Source: Brenneria roseae subsp. roseae (GTDB lineage Bacteria > Pseudomonadota > Gammaproteobacteria > Enterobacterales > Enterobacteriaceae). From it: a DNA stretch of 64,000 nucleotides. Shown one piece after another: positions 47,665 to 57,159 of this stretch (position 1 is the stretch's first letter; every line of letters begins with the position of its first letter). The position numbers and the translations under genes are program-made. A model generated the notes under the pieces. The model was not told the DNA's origin and ran no database searches. It saw nothing but the letters and a program-made list of their open reading frames with translations. Where the stretch lies: positions 62,001 through 126,000 of the forward strand of contig NZ_KZ819030.1 in the NCBI RefSeq assembly GCF_003115845.1. Direction: 5' to 3'.

Positions 47665-47697
47665 AAAAATGCTGGCCTGCAAGCGGCCAGCATTTTT
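47665..47697. terminator. Bidirectional terminator between cspD and ybjD
   Basis: AAAAATGCTGGCC and GGCCAGCATTTTT form a perfect 13-base-pair stem with a 7-base loop and A/T tracts on both flanks. It lies between two convergent genes. Confidence 0.9.
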
Positions 47698-47732
47698 TAT
47701 TTGCGGTCCGGCGCTTCGTCATTCGTAATGCG

Positions 47733-49397
47733 CTAATCGGCCCGACCGCGGGCCAGCCATAACACGCGGGAAAACATGCTGCGAATCAATGGCGGGATCG
47801 CATCACCGCCCATGGATGCCGCTTCCATTGCTACTTCAATCGCCAAATCCGGCTTTGACGAGCGATGAATCGCCTTGACGATGATTTTATGCATGGAGAG
47901 CGGGACTTTTTCTGGCAGTTGCGCAATTCGATGGTAAACATGGCTGAACCCCTCGCGGTACATATAGTGCTCCATATCCAGCGCCGGCAGTACCGTCAGA
48001 TGATCCCGTTCGCTGTCTCCCTGCTGATGAGATAGCATACCTTTCGCCGTGGCCGCATACTTTTTCCCCGCCTCATCACCATCCACCAGCACATGCCACT
48101 CTATGCCCATCCGACGGGCAAATTTCACCAACGGTCTGAGTCCCGACTGGGCAAATTCGATCACCTTAACGCCTTCCGCTTCAAAATGGTGGCCGCACTG
48201 GCGCGCCAGTTCATTGAGCATCCAGACTTCGGTTTCCCCTTCAACCAGCAACCAGCATCGGGCGAACAGTGACGCCGGACGATTAAGGCGGATATGGAAA
48301 GCAATGCGGCGGCTATCTTCCGCACTCATCCCCTGCGGACCAATGCGGAACGTCGCCACGCGGGAAGATTCCCGCACCAGACGGCATACCTGCTCCATTG
48401 GCACCAGCGACAGGAGTTCGCCGGAATTTGTTGTGGTGACTTTCTGCAACGGCAACTGCGTCAGTAATCCCCACGCCACCGACAACATGATCGGATGTAG
48501 TCGCGTTTCAGGGTCTTCGATCAGCAGAAGAGGACGGGCATGCGGATCCAGCGCCACCGACCCTTTTGCCTGTAGCAGCGTGGAAAAAAGCCCCAACAGA
48601 ATAATCCGACGGCTGCGGCTGTTCGGCTCGGCAATCAGCCGATTGATGTTATCCAGAGAACGCCATGATTTACCGTTATGCGCCCGCTCATGCCGATGAT
48701 GACGTTCACTGGTGACCGACCCCTGTTCAGAAAAATAGTGTTCCAGCAGCTGTTGTATTGCTACCAGCCCCTGGCGCAGCTCTTTATCCGTCAGCTTCTG
48801 CGGATTATGTGCCAGTTCACGCATCAGTTGCTCGAACTGCTGTGCCAGCTTTTCATTGCTGTTATCCATGGTGGCAGCCAGAGTCCCTGTCCGCAAGCGC
48901 CGTATAAAACGGGCATCCCGCAGACGCAGTACGGGATGGAGACGAATGACTTCCCGCGCCAGCCCATCAATGTCGTTCAGTTTAATCGGATGCCCTTCGG
49001 CATCAAGAAAACTGCGCCAGGTAAAGACGACCTGACTTTCATCTACTTCACCTTCCAGACGATAAAAAATCCGGTGTAGCGACTCCTTGCCTTCAACCCA
49101 GACACGCTTGAGCGGACGATAACGCGGTGCAAGGTGGTGCCCAGGCCCGGTTTCGCAGAAGGTGAAAATGATCTGCAAATGGCGTTCGCGACTGTTTTCA
49201 TCACCCGGATTAAAATAGAAATCCTGCAAATCAAAATGATAAAGGGGTAATGTCGGGGCCAACAACAACGACAGCGCATCAAGCAGGCTGGATTTCCCCC
49301 AGGCGTTCTCACCAATCAGTACGGTATTATCACCCAGCATTAATGACAGGCGGTTAATGCCCCGGAACCCCAGTATCTCTATATTTTCCAGATACAT
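47733..49397 (-). CDS. ybjD: OLD-family ATP-dependent endonuclease-like protein YbjD
   Basis: This 554-residue protein (E. coli YbjD 552) joins an N-terminal SMC/RecF-like ATPase to a C-terminal TOPRIM nuclease domain. The ATPase has Walker A GENAWGKSS (about residues 29-37) and LLLIEDPETRLHP as the signature/Walker B region. The TOPRIM part has LVEGETEVWMLNELA and the metal site VDGDEAGKKYA. Relatives of this architecture occur in phage-defence systems (OLD, Gabija GajA), but there is no UvrD-like partner gene next to it. Its cellular role in enterobacteria is not established. It is convergent with cspD. Confidence 0.9.
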   Translation of the reverse strand: MYLENIEILGFRGINRLSLMLGDNTVLIGENAWGKSSLLDALSLLLAPTLPLYHFDLQDFYFNPGDENSRERHLQIIFTFCETGPGHHLAPRYRPLKRVWVEGKESLHRIFYRLEGEVDESQVVFTWRSFLDAEGHPIKLNDIDGLAREVIRLHPVLRLRDARFIRRLRTGTLAATMDNSNEKLAQQFEQLMRELAHNPQKLTDKELRQGLVAIQQLLEHYFSEQGSVTSERHHRHERAHNGKSWRSLDNINRLIAEPNSRSRRIILLGLFSTLLQAKGSVALDPHARPLLLIEDPETRLHPIMLSVAWGLLTQLPLQKVTTTNSGELLSLVPMEQVCRLVRESSRVATFRIGPQGMSAEDSRRIAFHIRLNRPASLFARCWLLVEGETEVWMLNELARQCGHHFEAEGVKVIEFAQSGLRPLVKFARRMGIEWHVLVDGDEAGKKYAATAKGMLSHQQGDSERDHLTVLPALDMEHYMYREGFSHVYHRIAQLPEKVPLSMHKIIVKAIHRSSKPDLAIEVAMEAASMGGDAIPPLIRSMFSRVLWLARGRAD

Positions 49398-49696
49398 CCG
49401 TATCTCCTGTTTTCGTTTCGCTGGTGGTGGCGTAATAATCCTCCTCCCACAATCCGTTATCTCTCAAGCCACCGATAGGTTGATGTCCTTATCCAGCCCT
49501 TTAGGATCACAGTAAGCAAGCATTAAATCTGATCCTGACAGATTTGCCACCTACGTTGGCCGATGGATTATCTGAATGTTTCGCTTCTTCTCGCTGCCGA
49601 CACTTTACTCGCGATGATTAATTGTTTAATTTTAATAGATTATGTCTTTTTCCCCTCCAGTTATCCGCTTTTCTGTTTAAGGACGTCAATTCTGTG

Positions 49697-50596
49697 ATGT
49701 ATTCGGGATTATTAATTATTTTACTGCCGCTTATCTTTGGCTATCTGGTGCCTTTGCGCGCGAAAAAAGCATTACAGTCAATTAACCAACTGCTGAGCTG
49801 GATGGTGTACGTCATTCTGTTTTTAATGGGGATCAGTCTGGCTTTTCTGGATAATCTCGGCAGTAATCTGTTACTGATTTTTCGTTATGCCGCCGTTTTC
49901 TTTGTTTGCATCATTGCCGCTAATGCCACGTCCCTGTGGCTATGGGGCAAACATGATGTCTGGCCGGGAAAATTCGAGCAGGAGGCGCCTCCCTCGCGCC
50001 TGCATATGATTCTGGACTCTTTAAAGCTGTGTCTGGTCGTATTTGGCGGTTTTCTGCTGGGATTAACCCAATGGACGGGTCTGATCTATGCCAGTCAGGG
50101 AAGCGAATATGCGCTGATTTTATTACTGTTTTTCGTAGGCATACAGTTACGCAACAGTGGGATGACGCTGCGTCAGATCGTATTGAACCGTCGCGGCATG
50201 ACGGTTGCGCTGGTTGTCGGTATCAGTGCGCTGGCGGGCGGCCTACTCGCCGCCTGGGTTCTCGGCCTGCCATTCAGAACCGGGCTGGCGATCGCGTCCG
50301 GCTATGGCTGGTATTCGTTATCCGGCATTCTGTTGACTGACGCCCTTGGTCCAGTGATCGGCAGTGCGGCCTTTTTTAACGATCTGGCACGCGAACTGTT
50401 GGCGATTATCTTGATTCCCGCCCTGGCACAACGTAACCATTCCTGCGCACTTGGGCTTTGCGGCGCGACGTCGATGGATTTCACGTTGCCGGTGTTACAA
50501 CGCAGCGCCGGCGTAGATATGGTTCCAGCGGCCATTGTACATGGCTTTTTGTTGAGCCTTGCCGCACCGGTACTGATGGCGTTGTTTTCATCATAG
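49697..50596 (+). CDS. lysO: Lysine exporter LysO (YbjE)
   Basis: LysO exports L-lysine across the inner membrane. From MYSGLLIILLPLIFGYLVPL it has 299 residues, the E. coli length, with about eight membrane helices. The conserved acidic residue lies in FFNDLARELLAIILIPAL, followed by LGLCGATSMDFTLPVLQRSAG. The frame extends further upstream from a TTG, but the conserved start is at 49697. Upstream (49398-49696) I see no gene and no recognisable lysine riboswitch. In E. coli it is controlled by ArgP. Confidence 0.95.
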   Translation: MYSGLLIILLPLIFGYLVPLRAKKALQSINQLLSWMVYVILFLMGISLAFLDNLGSNLLLIFRYAAVFFVCIIAANATSLWLWGKHDVWPGKFEQEAPPSRLHMILDSLKLCLVVFGGFLLGLTQWTGLIYASQGSEYALILLLFFVGIQLRNSGMTLRQIVLNRRGMTVALVVGISALAGGLLAAWVLGLPFRTGLAIASGYGWYSLSGILLTDALGPVIGSAAFFNDLARELLAIILIPALAQRNHSCALGLCGATSMDFTLPVLQRSAGVDMVPAAIVHGFLLSLAAPVLMALFSS

Positions 50597-50670
50597 CCTG
50601 TCGTTTCATGATGTTTTCCCCGTTCCGTCGGACAGTGATTGAGAGTCATTTTCATTGTCCACATTCAAAA

Positions 50671-50684
50671 TTGCGCTAAATCAA
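50671..50684. promoter_or_regulatory. FNR-like site upstream of hcp
   Basis: TTGCG-CTAA-ATCAA has a perfect right half and three of five bases in the left half of the FNR consensus. It is centred about 70 bases before the likely transcription start, which matches the known class I FNR position at E. coli hcp. Confidence 0.55.
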
Positions 50685-50692
50685 AGTTATTT

Positions 50693-50713
50693 AAAGTTGC
50701 ATTAAAAAAGCCT
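50693..50713. promoter_or_regulatory. Upstream NsrR-like half site at hcp
   Basis: The left half AAAGTTGCATT is identical to the reverse-complement half of the site at 50749-50769; the right half is weaker. A second NsrR contact point is inference. Confidence 0.35.
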
Positions 50714-50735
50714 TTTTGGATATGTCGCGACCCTC

Positions 50736-50741
50736 TATGCT
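50736..50741 (+). promoter_or_regulatory. Probable -10 element of hcp
   Basis: TATGCT lies at the right distance downstream of the FNR-like site and just upstream of the NsrR-like palindrome. The -35 region is poor, as expected for an activator-dependent promoter. Confidence 0.45.
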
Positions 50742-50748
50742 TTTAAAC

Positions 50749-50769
50749 AAGTATTTTAAATGCAACTTT
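50749..50769. promoter_or_regulatory. NsrR-like operator at hcp
   Basis: This 21-base imperfect palindrome, AAGTATTTTAA followed by ATGCAACTTT, resembles the NsrR consensus of two 11-mers. It overlaps the expected transcription start and ends 17 bases before the hcp ATG. Repression relieved by nitric oxide would fit. Confidence 0.6.
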
Positions 50770-50786
50770 AAAAAAGGACGTCATAT

Positions 50787-52439
50787 ATGTTTTGCGTGCA
50801 ATGTGAACAAACAATTCGTACCCCGGCGAAAAATGGCTGCTCTTATGCTCAGGGCATGTGTGGTAAAACCGCAGAAACTTCCGATCTGCAAGACCTTCTG
50901 GTTGCCGTGTTGCAGGGGCTATCCGCCTGGGCGCTGAAAGCCCGCGAGCTGGATCTTATCGATCATGATATCGACAGCTTTGCGCCACGCGCCTTTTTCT
51001 CCACGCTGACTAACGTTAACTTCGATTCACAGCGGATTATTGGCTATGCGCGGGAAGCGATCGTGCTGCGTCAATCGCTGGCGGTTCGCTGTCGTCTGCT
51101 TGATGAACAGGCGACTGTCGATCATCCCATGGCGGATCTGCAACTGGCGGGGAACGATATCCCGACGTTGCTGCAACAGGCGGCCGATTTCGCACTGGAC
51201 AGTGATAAAGTCAAGGTCGGTGATGATATCCATGGTCTGCGTATGCTCTGCCTGTACGGGCTGAAAGGTGCCGCGGCGTACATGGAGCATGCTCATGTGC
51301 TGGGTCAATACGACGAAACCATTTACGCGCAATATCATACTTTTATGGCCTGGCTAGGCACACAGCCCTGTGATGTGGATACCCTGCTGAATAACGCAAT
51401 GGGTATCGGCCAGATGAACTTCAACGTGATGGCGATCCTCGACCGAGGCGAGACAGATGCCTATGGTCATCCTACCCCCACTTCCGTCAACGTCCGTCCC
51501 GTCGCCGGTAAAGCCATTCTGATCTCGGGTCATGATCTCAAAGACTTACGTATGCTGCTGGAGCAGACGGAAGGAACCGGAGTCAATATCTATACGCATG
51601 GCGAAATGTTGCCTGCTCACGGTTACCCGGAACTGAAAAAATTCAGGCATCTGGTCGGCAACTACGGCAGCGGCTGGCAGAACCAGCAAACAGAATTCGC
51701 CAAATTTCCCGGCGCCATCGTCATGACGTCCAACTGTATTATCGACCCGAATGTCGGCAACTACGGCGATCGCATCTGGACACGCAGCATCGTTGGCTGG
51801 CCGGGCGTAAATCATCTGACAGGCGATGATTTCAGCGCGGTGATTGCTCAGGCACAAAGCCTGAGCGGTTTCCCTTACAGTGAAATTGAACACCGGATCA
51901 CCGTCGGTTTTGGCCGGGAAACCCTGTTAAGCGCCGCCGATACCGTGATCGATCTGGTGGCACAAAAGCAATTGCGCCACGTCTTTTTGGTCGGCGGCTG
52001 TGATGGCAGCCGCGAAGAACGCAGTTATTTCACCGACTTTGCCGTCAACGTGCCGGATGATTGCCTGATCATGACGCTGGCCTGCGGCAAATACCGCTTC
52101 AACAAGCTGGATTTCGGTACGCTGCAAGGCCTACCTCGCCTGCTGGATGTCGGTCAGTGCAACGATGCCTACTCCGCCATTATTCTGGCCGTGAAGCTGG
52201 CCGAAAAACTGGGATGTGGCGTGAACGATCTGCCGCTCAGTCTGGTGCTGTCCTGGTTTGAACAAAAAGCCATCGTCATTTTGCTGACCCTGCTGTCACT
52301 TGGCGTGAAAAATATTTATACCGGCCCGACCGCACCGGGATTCCTGACAGAAAATCTGCTGGCCATTCTGAACGAGAAATTTGGCATGCGGCCAATCACC
52401 ACCGTTGAACAGGATATGAACGCTATTCTGGCCGCCTGA
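50787..52439 (+). CDS. hcp: Hydroxylamine reductase / hybrid cluster protein
   Basis: Hcp is the iron-sulfur-oxygen hybrid cluster protein that reduces NO or hydroxylamine and acts as an S-nitrosylase under anaerobiosis. The 550-residue protein has the class II N-terminal motif C-x2-C-x11-C-x6-C at Cys3, 6, 18 and 25, typical of a [2Fe-2S] form. Hybrid-cluster ligands are visible in the [22 protein letters not shown] and DVGQCNDAY regions. GGACG precedes the ATG. hcr follows after 48 bases. Confidence 0.98.
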   Translation: MFCVQCEQTIRTPAKNGCSYAQGMCGKTAETSDLQDLLVAVLQGLSAWALKARELDLIDHDIDSFAPRAFFSTLTNVNFDSQRIIGYAREAIVLRQSLAVRCRLLDEQATVDHPMADLQLAGNDIPTLLQQAADFALDSDKVKVGDDIHGLRMLCLYGLKGAAAYMEHAHVLGQYDETIYAQYHTFMAWLGTQPCDVDTLLNNAMGIGQMNFNVMAILDRGETDAYGHPTPTSVNVRPVAGKAILISGHDLKDLRMLLEQTEGTGVNIYTHGEMLPAHGYPELKKFRHLVGNYGSGWQNQQTEFAKFPGAIVMTSNCIIDPNVGNYGDRIWTRSIVGWPGVNHLTGDDFSAVIAQAQSLSGFPYSEIEHRITVGFGRETLLSAADTVIDLVAQKQLRHVFLVGGCDGSREERSYFTDFAVNVPDDCLIMTLACGKYRFNKLDFGTLQGLPRLLDVGQCNDAYSAIILAVKLAEKLGCGVNDLPLSLVLSWFEQKAIVILLTLLSLGVKNIYTGPTAPGFLTENLLAILNEKFGMRPITTVEQDMNAILAA

Positions 52440-52487
52440 TGAATTAGGGCGGGTCGGCGCCGATCCGCTTTCTTATGGAGATTTGTT

Positions 52488-53495
52488 ATGACCATGCCGA
52501 CACCGCTTTGCCCAAATCGCATGCAGGTGCACTCGATTACTCAGGAAACATCCGACGTCTGGACAATTTCTCTGATTAATAATGATTTTTATCCCTATCA
52601 GCCAGGGCAGTATGCGCTGGTCAGCATCGCCAACCGTGCTGATACGCTGAGAGCTTATACGCTGTCTTCCTCTCCGGGCCTGAGCCGTTTTATTACATTG
52701 ACGGTGCGACGACTGGATGACGGCATCGGTTCCCGCTGGTTAACCCGGCAGCTTAAACCGGGCGATTATCTGTGGCTGTCTGATGCACAAGGCGAGTTTA
52801 CCTGCGCCAATGCCGGCAGCGATCGTTATCTGATGGCGGCGGCGGGTTGCGGCGTTACTCCAATTATGTCGATGTGCCGCTGGCTGCTGGCGAATAAACC
52901 CCAAACCGATATTCAGGTGATTTTTAACGTACGCAGTCCACAACAGATGATCTTTGCAAACGAATGGCAAGCGCTGGTACATCGTTACCCACAGCGCTTA
53001 CGCCTGACGCTGGCGGCGGAAGAGGATGCAGCCGCCGGCTTTCTGACCGGTCGCATCAGTCAGGAACTGCTATCCCAACAGGTGCCGGATATTGCCAGCC
53101 GAACCGTGATGACCTGCGGTCCTGAGCCTTATATGCAGCAAGTTGAAACGTTCTGCCAGCAGTTCGGCGTACCTGCTGAACGTTTCTTCAAAGAACGCTT
53201 CCATACGGTTGACGAAGCGGTTGATAGTGACAGCAAACCGTTGACGCTGACCATCAACCGTCCGCTGCAAACGCTGCGTGTTCCGGTCGGCATTAGCCTG
53301 CTGGCTGCATTGGAGGCCAACAAATTGCCGGTGCTGGCGGCCTGCCGCGCGGGCGTCTGCGGCAGTTGCAAAACCCGCGTGCTGTCCGGAAATTACACCA
53401 CGACCAGTATGATGACCTTAACGCCTGCGGAGATCGCTCAGGGCTATGTACTGGCCTGTAGCTGTCAACTACAGGGTGATACCGTTCTGGCCTGA
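52488..53495 (+). CDS. hcr: NADH oxidoreductase Hcr
   Basis: Hcr passes electrons from NADH to Hcp. The 335-residue protein has an N-terminal FAD domain with LRAYTLSSSPG, an NAD-binding domain with AAAGCGVTPIMSM and VMTCGPEPYM, and a C-terminal plant-type [2Fe-2S] ferredoxin. The ferredoxin is recognisable by CRAGVCGSCKTRV and the distant Cys in LACSCQ. It is about 13 residues longer than E. coli Hcr, mostly in the linker before the ferredoxin. E. coli poxB and ltaE, which lie beyond hcr there, are missing. Confidence 0.96.
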   Translation: MTMPTPLCPNRMQVHSITQETSDVWTISLINNDFYPYQPGQYALVSIANRADTLRAYTLSSSPGLSRFITLTVRRLDDGIGSRWLTRQLKPGDYLWLSDAQGEFTCANAGSDRYLMAAAGCGVTPIMSMCRWLLANKPQTDIQVIFNVRSPQQMIFANEWQALVHRYPQRLRLTLAAEEDAAAGFLTGRISQELLSQQVPDIASRTVMTCGPEPYMQQVETFCQQFGVPAERFFKERFHTVDEAVDSDSKPLTLTINRPLQTLRVPVGISLLAALEANKLPVLAACRAGVCGSCKTRVLSGNYTTTSMMTLTPAEIAQGYVLACSCQLQGDTVLA

Positions 53496-53509
53496 TCGTC
53501 GCCGCGAGC

Positions 53510-53536
53510 CATGATGGTGGTAGTGCCGCCATCATG
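53510..53536 (+). terminator. Possible hcr terminator hairpin
   Basis: CATGATGGTGG pairs with CCGCCATCATG (one G-U pair) across a 5-base loop, 15 bases after the hcr stop. No T tract follows. Confidence 0.45.
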
Positions 53537-53621
53537 CACATCCAAATCGCGTTGCTGCTGTTTTTCCCGTTCCCGGCTATAGTAATAAACCGCATCGTTA
53601 TATGTACCGTGGAGCCTATCC

Positions 53622-55058
53622 GTGATGACATCCCAATCCGCTCCGATTCTGATTCTGGGCGCCAGTGGCTATATTGGCCGCCACCTGACCGAACGTTTCA
53701 GTCAGCAAGGACAGCCCGTGATTGCCGCGGCGCGTCAGGTAGAAGCCATTGACGAGCAACATTGGCCGGGGGTCGACTGTCGGCAGGTTGATTTGTGCCA
53801 ACCGGATACGCTGGCAGAAGGACTCTGGGGCGCGGAAACGCTCTATTATCTGGTCCACAGTATGGGGGACGGTGAAAATTTCATCGCCAAAGAACGCATA
53901 GCAGCCATGAACCTGTTACTGGCGCTGTCCGCCAGCCGGATAAAGCAGATTATCTATCTGGGTTCGCTACAGGCGAAAAATGACAGTTCGCCCCACATGG
54001 CGGCCCGAAAAATCACCGGAGATATTCTGCGCAGCAGCGGCATTCCGGTAACAGAGCTGCGTGCCGGCATTATTATTGGCGCGGGTTCAGCCGCTTTCGA
54101 GATCATGCGTGATATGGTGTACAACTTGCCAGTGCTGACGCCGCCACGCTGGGTCCGCTCCAAATCCGCGCCTATTGCGCTGGAAAACCTGTTGGTTTAT
54201 CTGACTGAAATCCGCCATCATCCGGCACCGGGAAATCGCATTATGGACGCGGTGGGCCCGGAATATATCAGCTACCAGACCATGTTTGAGCGTTTTATCG
54301 CGATCAGCGGCAAACGCCGCGTATTGATCCCCATCCCCATGCCGACACATCTGGTTTCCGTCTGGTTTCTGCATCTGATTACGTCCGTTCCTCCCACCAT
54401 TGCCCGCGCGCTCATTCAGGGACTGAAACACGATCTTCAGGCGGATGGGGCCGCGTTGCAGGCGCTGATCCCGCAAACGCTGATTACCTTCGATCAGGCG
54501 GTGCGTATTACGCTGCAAGGCGAAATGGAAAGCACCCAGCGCGCCGGCTGGGGTAACGATACGGAAGTCCGCGCCCGCTGGAAACCGGACTACGGATTTT
54601 ATCCCAAGCAGGCAGGACATACTCTCGATACCCCGGCGTCCAGTCAGGCGCTGTGGCAGGTTATCCAGCGGATCGGCGGCAAAGAAGGTTATTTCTATGC
54701 CAACATGCTATGGAATTTACGCGCCAGGCTGGACGATCTCAGCGGTAACGGCGTGACTTACGGACGCCCTGACCGGCCTACGCTGGAAATCGGCGATAAA
54801 ATTGACGGCTGGAAAGTTATCTCCATCAAACCACAGCGGCAGCTGGTCATGCTATTTGGTATGAAAGCGCCGGGACTGGGTAAGCTCACGTTTACCATTA
54901 CCGATCAAGGCACCCACCGCACGCTGGATGTCAGGGCCCGCTGGCATCCCGCCGGTTTTAACGGGCTGGTCTACTGGTTTTTGATGATGCCGGCCCATCT
55001 GTTTATTTTTCGCGGCATGGCTGCGCGAATTGCCGGACTGGCGGAAGAATCCGGCTGA
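53622..55058 (+). CDS. ybjT: SDR-family protein YbjT with DUF2867 domain
   Basis: This 478-residue protein (E. coli YbjT 476) begins with a NAD(P)-binding Rossmann domain, marked by ILGASGYIGRHLTERFSQQG and YYLVHSMG. Its C-terminal DUF2867 domain has GDKIDGWKVISIKPQRQLVMLFGMKAPG and ends in a hydrophobic segment. The function is unknown. A GTG two codons upstream of the ATG is an alternative start. It ends 2 bases from the amiD stop on the opposite strand. Confidence 0.9.
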   Translation: MMTSQSAPILILGASGYIGRHLTERFSQQGQPVIAAARQVEAIDEQHWPGVDCRQVDLCQPDTLAEGLWGAETLYYLVHSMGDGENFIAKERIAAMNLLLALSASRIKQIIYLGSLQAKNDSSPHMAARKITGDILRSSGIPVTELRAGIIIGAGSAAFEIMRDMVYNLPVLTPPRWVRSKSAPIALENLLVYLTEIRHHPAPGNRIMDAVGPEYISYQTMFERFIAISGKRRVLIPIPMPTHLVSVWFLHLITSVPPTIARALIQGLKHDLQADGAALQALIPQTLITFDQAVRITLQGEMESTQRAGWGNDTEVRARWKPDYGFYPKQAGHTLDTPASSQALWQVIQRIGGKEGYFYANMLWNLRARLDDLSGNGVTYGRPDRPTLEIGDKIDGWKVISIKPQRQLVMLFGMKAPGLGKLTFTITDQGTHRTLDVRARWHPAGFNGLVYWFLMMPAHLFIFRGMAARIAGLAEESG

Positions 55059-55060
55059 TA

Positions 55061-55891
55061 TCACCGCGCCGCGCCATATTTTTCCAGCAGGGCATCCACA
55101 ATGGCTTCGGTTTGCGCATCCGCATGTCCCTGATAGTTTTCCGGGCGGAAATGCATTTGAAACGCGGCAATGACCTGTTGTTTCTGGCGGTTCGTCATGT
55201 CATGGGACAGCGGATAGCCATAGCTCGCCAGCTTATCCAGTAAACGCCCGGCATCCACCGGCTGTGAAAACGGCCGGCCATCAAGATAAAACGATACCCT
55301 TGATTCATCCGGCCAGGCGCCAATCCCCGCCTGGGCCAGCGTTTTCCACGGAAAAAGCGGGCCGGGGTCCTGTTTACGCAGCGGAGCGATATCGCTGTGG
55401 GCCACCACATTTTGCGGCGCAATCTGATGACGTGCGACAATCTGGCGGGCTATCGCCGTCAGTAGCGCAATCTGCGCCGGAGGAAATGGCGTCCAGCGGA
55501 TGCCGGTCAGCGTTCGCTGGTAACCCGGATTTTCCAGTTCGATGCCAATCGATGAATTATTCAAACGGGTAAATCCCCGCCAACTGCTGGCGCCGGCATG
55601 CCACGCAGCCTGTGATTCTGGCACCAGTTGCCAGGCGACGGGTTTCCCCTCCTCCAACGGCGGGTTAGCCGGGATCAGATAATGTGCACTGACCTGTGCA
55701 TCCGTCAGAATATTCAGGGACATCGGGAAATCTTCCGCCGTATAGTGAATTACCAAAAAACGAACCCGCGATTCCTGAGCGCGGGACTCATGTGTCGTGA
55801 CCAGGTGGTACTCACTCCGATCCCGCGGAGACATCGCTGATTGGCATCCTGCCAGTACAAACAGCATCAGCAGAGTGATGCATTTAATCAT
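55061..55891 (-). CDS. amiD: N-acetylmuramoyl-L-alanine amidase AmiD (outer-membrane lipoprotein)
   Basis: AmiD cleaves the amide bond between MurNAc and the stem peptide, including anhydro-muropeptides. The 276-residue precursor has a lipobox LAGC with Cys16, followed by Gln-Ser, which does not signal inner-membrane retention. The amidase_2 domain shows zinc-ligand patterns VIHYTAED, WHAG and HSDIAPLRKQDPG. A C-terminal peptidoglycan-binding-like domain follows. Length equals E. coli AmiD. Confidence 0.95.
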   Translation of the reverse strand: MIKCITLLMLFVLAGCQSAMSPRDRSEYHLVTTHESRAQESRVRFLVIHYTAEDFPMSLNILTDAQVSAHYLIPANPPLEEGKPVAWQLVPESQAAWHAGASSWRGFTRLNNSSIGIELENPGYQRTLTGIRWTPFPPAQIALLTAIARQIVARHQIAPQNVVAHSDIAPLRKQDPGPLFPWKTLAQAGIGAWPDESRVSFYLDGRPFSQPVDAGRLLDKLASYGYPLSHDMTNRQKQQVIAAFQMHFRPENYQGHADAQTEAIVDALLEKYGAAR

Positions 55892-55940
55892 GGCGTTTCC
55901 CGTTGCAATTTATTTTCCTCCATCGGTGATTGACCAATGA

Positions 55941-56267
55941 TTAACGGCGCACCTTCACCGCCGTGCCGCTGATGGTCACCATCAACATGCTGCTGTCCTT
56001 ACCAACCGTTTCGTAATCAATATCAATGCCCACCACGGCATTGGCGCCCAGATCCTCAGCCTGCATCTGCAATTCCTTAAATGCTATCTGCCGCGCTTTA
56101 CGCAATTCTTTTTCATAAGCACCGGAACGCCCCCCGACCACGTCGCGGATACTGGCGAAAAAATCACGAAAAATATTCGCCCCCAGAATGGCTTCCCCGG
56201 TCACCACGCCGCAATATTCCGTAATGGTAAACCCTTCCAGACTCGGTGTTGTAGACAATTGCATCAT
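55941..56267 (-). CDS. ybjQ: YbjQ/UPF0145 family protein
   Basis: This 108-residue member of the YbjQ family (E. coli 107) has the conserved core [36 protein letters not shown] and [16 protein letters not shown]. The family forms a small alpha/beta oligomer sometimes called a heavy-metal-binding domain; its role is not established. It is upstream of amiD on the same strand and divergent from artP. Confidence 0.92.
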   Translation of the reverse strand: MMQLSTTPSLEGFTITEYCGVVTGEAILGANIFRDFFASIRDVVGGRSGAYEKELRKARQIAFKELQMQAEDLGANAVVGIDIDYETVGKDSSMLMVTISGTAVKVRR

Positions 56268-56410
56268 AGACTCCTCAGACCGTAAGCGACTATTTTGTGC
56301 TATTATTTAAGCAATAATTCGCTTGTTCACAAATTTTAACCCATGGCGATTGCATAACTATACTGCCGACGTTAACATTCGCCGCATCAATGTCTATTCA
56401 ATTCTTACGC

Positions 56411-57139
56411 ATGAGTATTCAACTAAACAGCATTAACTGTTTCTATGGCGCGCATCAGGCGCTGTTTGACATCACTCTCGATTGCCCGGCGGGTGAAACG
56501 CTGGTTCTGCTTGGTCCAAGCGGCGCAGGTAAAAGTTCCCTGTTGCGCGTGCTTAACCTGCTGGAAATGCCGCGTTCGGGCCAGTTGTCCATCGCCGGCA
56601 ATCAGTTTGATTTCAATCATGCTCCCGCCGATAACGCTATTCGCGAATTACGTCAGAATGTTGGCATGGTTTTCCAGCAATATAACCTGTGGCCGCACCT
56701 GACCGTCGCTCAAAACCTGGCCGAAGCACCCTGCCGCGTGCTTGGATTAAGCAAAGATGAAGCCAAGGCGCGTGCTGACAAGCTGCTTACCCGTCTGCGT
56801 CTGAATGATTTTGCCGATCGTTATCCTCTCCATCTTTCTGGCGGCCAACAGCAACGGGTGGCCATTGCCCGCGCGCTGATGATGGAACCACAGGTTTTGT
56901 TATTTGACGAGCCGACGGCCGCGCTGGATCCTGAAATTACCGCGCAGGTCGTGAATATCATCCATGAACTGACGCAAACCGGGATCACACAGGTTATCGT
57001 GACCCACGAAGTCGAATTTGCACGCAAGACCGCCAGCCGGGTGGTCTATATGGAAAATGGGCGCATAGTGGAACAAGGGGATGCCGGTCATTTTACCCAG
57101 CCGCAGACCCCTGAATTCGCCAGCTATTTATCACATTGA
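56411..57139 (+). CDS. artP: Arginine ABC transporter ATP-binding protein ArtP
   Basis: ArtP is the ATPase of the arginine importer ArtPQM-J/I. From [20 protein letters not shown] it has 242 residues, the E. coli length, with Walker [11 protein letters not shown], signature [16 protein letters not shown] and Walker [14 protein letters not shown] second in-frame ATG 21 bases upstream (56390) also begins MSIQ, so the start region is duplicated. Neither copy has a clear Shine-Dalgarno. artI begins 20 bases after the stop. Confidence 0.96.
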   Translation: MSIQLNSINCFYGAHQALFDITLDCPAGETLVLLGPSGAGKSSLLRVLNLLEMPRSGQLSIAGNQFDFNHAPADNAIRELRQNVGMVFQQYNLWPHLTVAQNLAEAPCRVLGLSKDEAKARADKLLTRLRLNDFADRYPLHLSGGQQQRVAIARALMMEPQVLLFDEPTAALDPEITAQVVNIIHELTQTGITQVIVTHEVEFARKTASRVVYMENGRIVEQGDAGHFTQPQTPEFASYLSH

Positions 57140-57159
57140 TTAATATCAGGAAAATTACA

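Noticed and set aside
49398-49696. Lysine riboswitch in front of lysO
   Set aside because: The interval is short and I could not find the conserved L-box core; E. coli lysO is controlled by ArgP instead.
56280-56400. ARG box in front of artP
   Set aside because: The best candidates have three or more mismatches in the core and lack a partner at 21-base spacing, unlike the pair at artJ.
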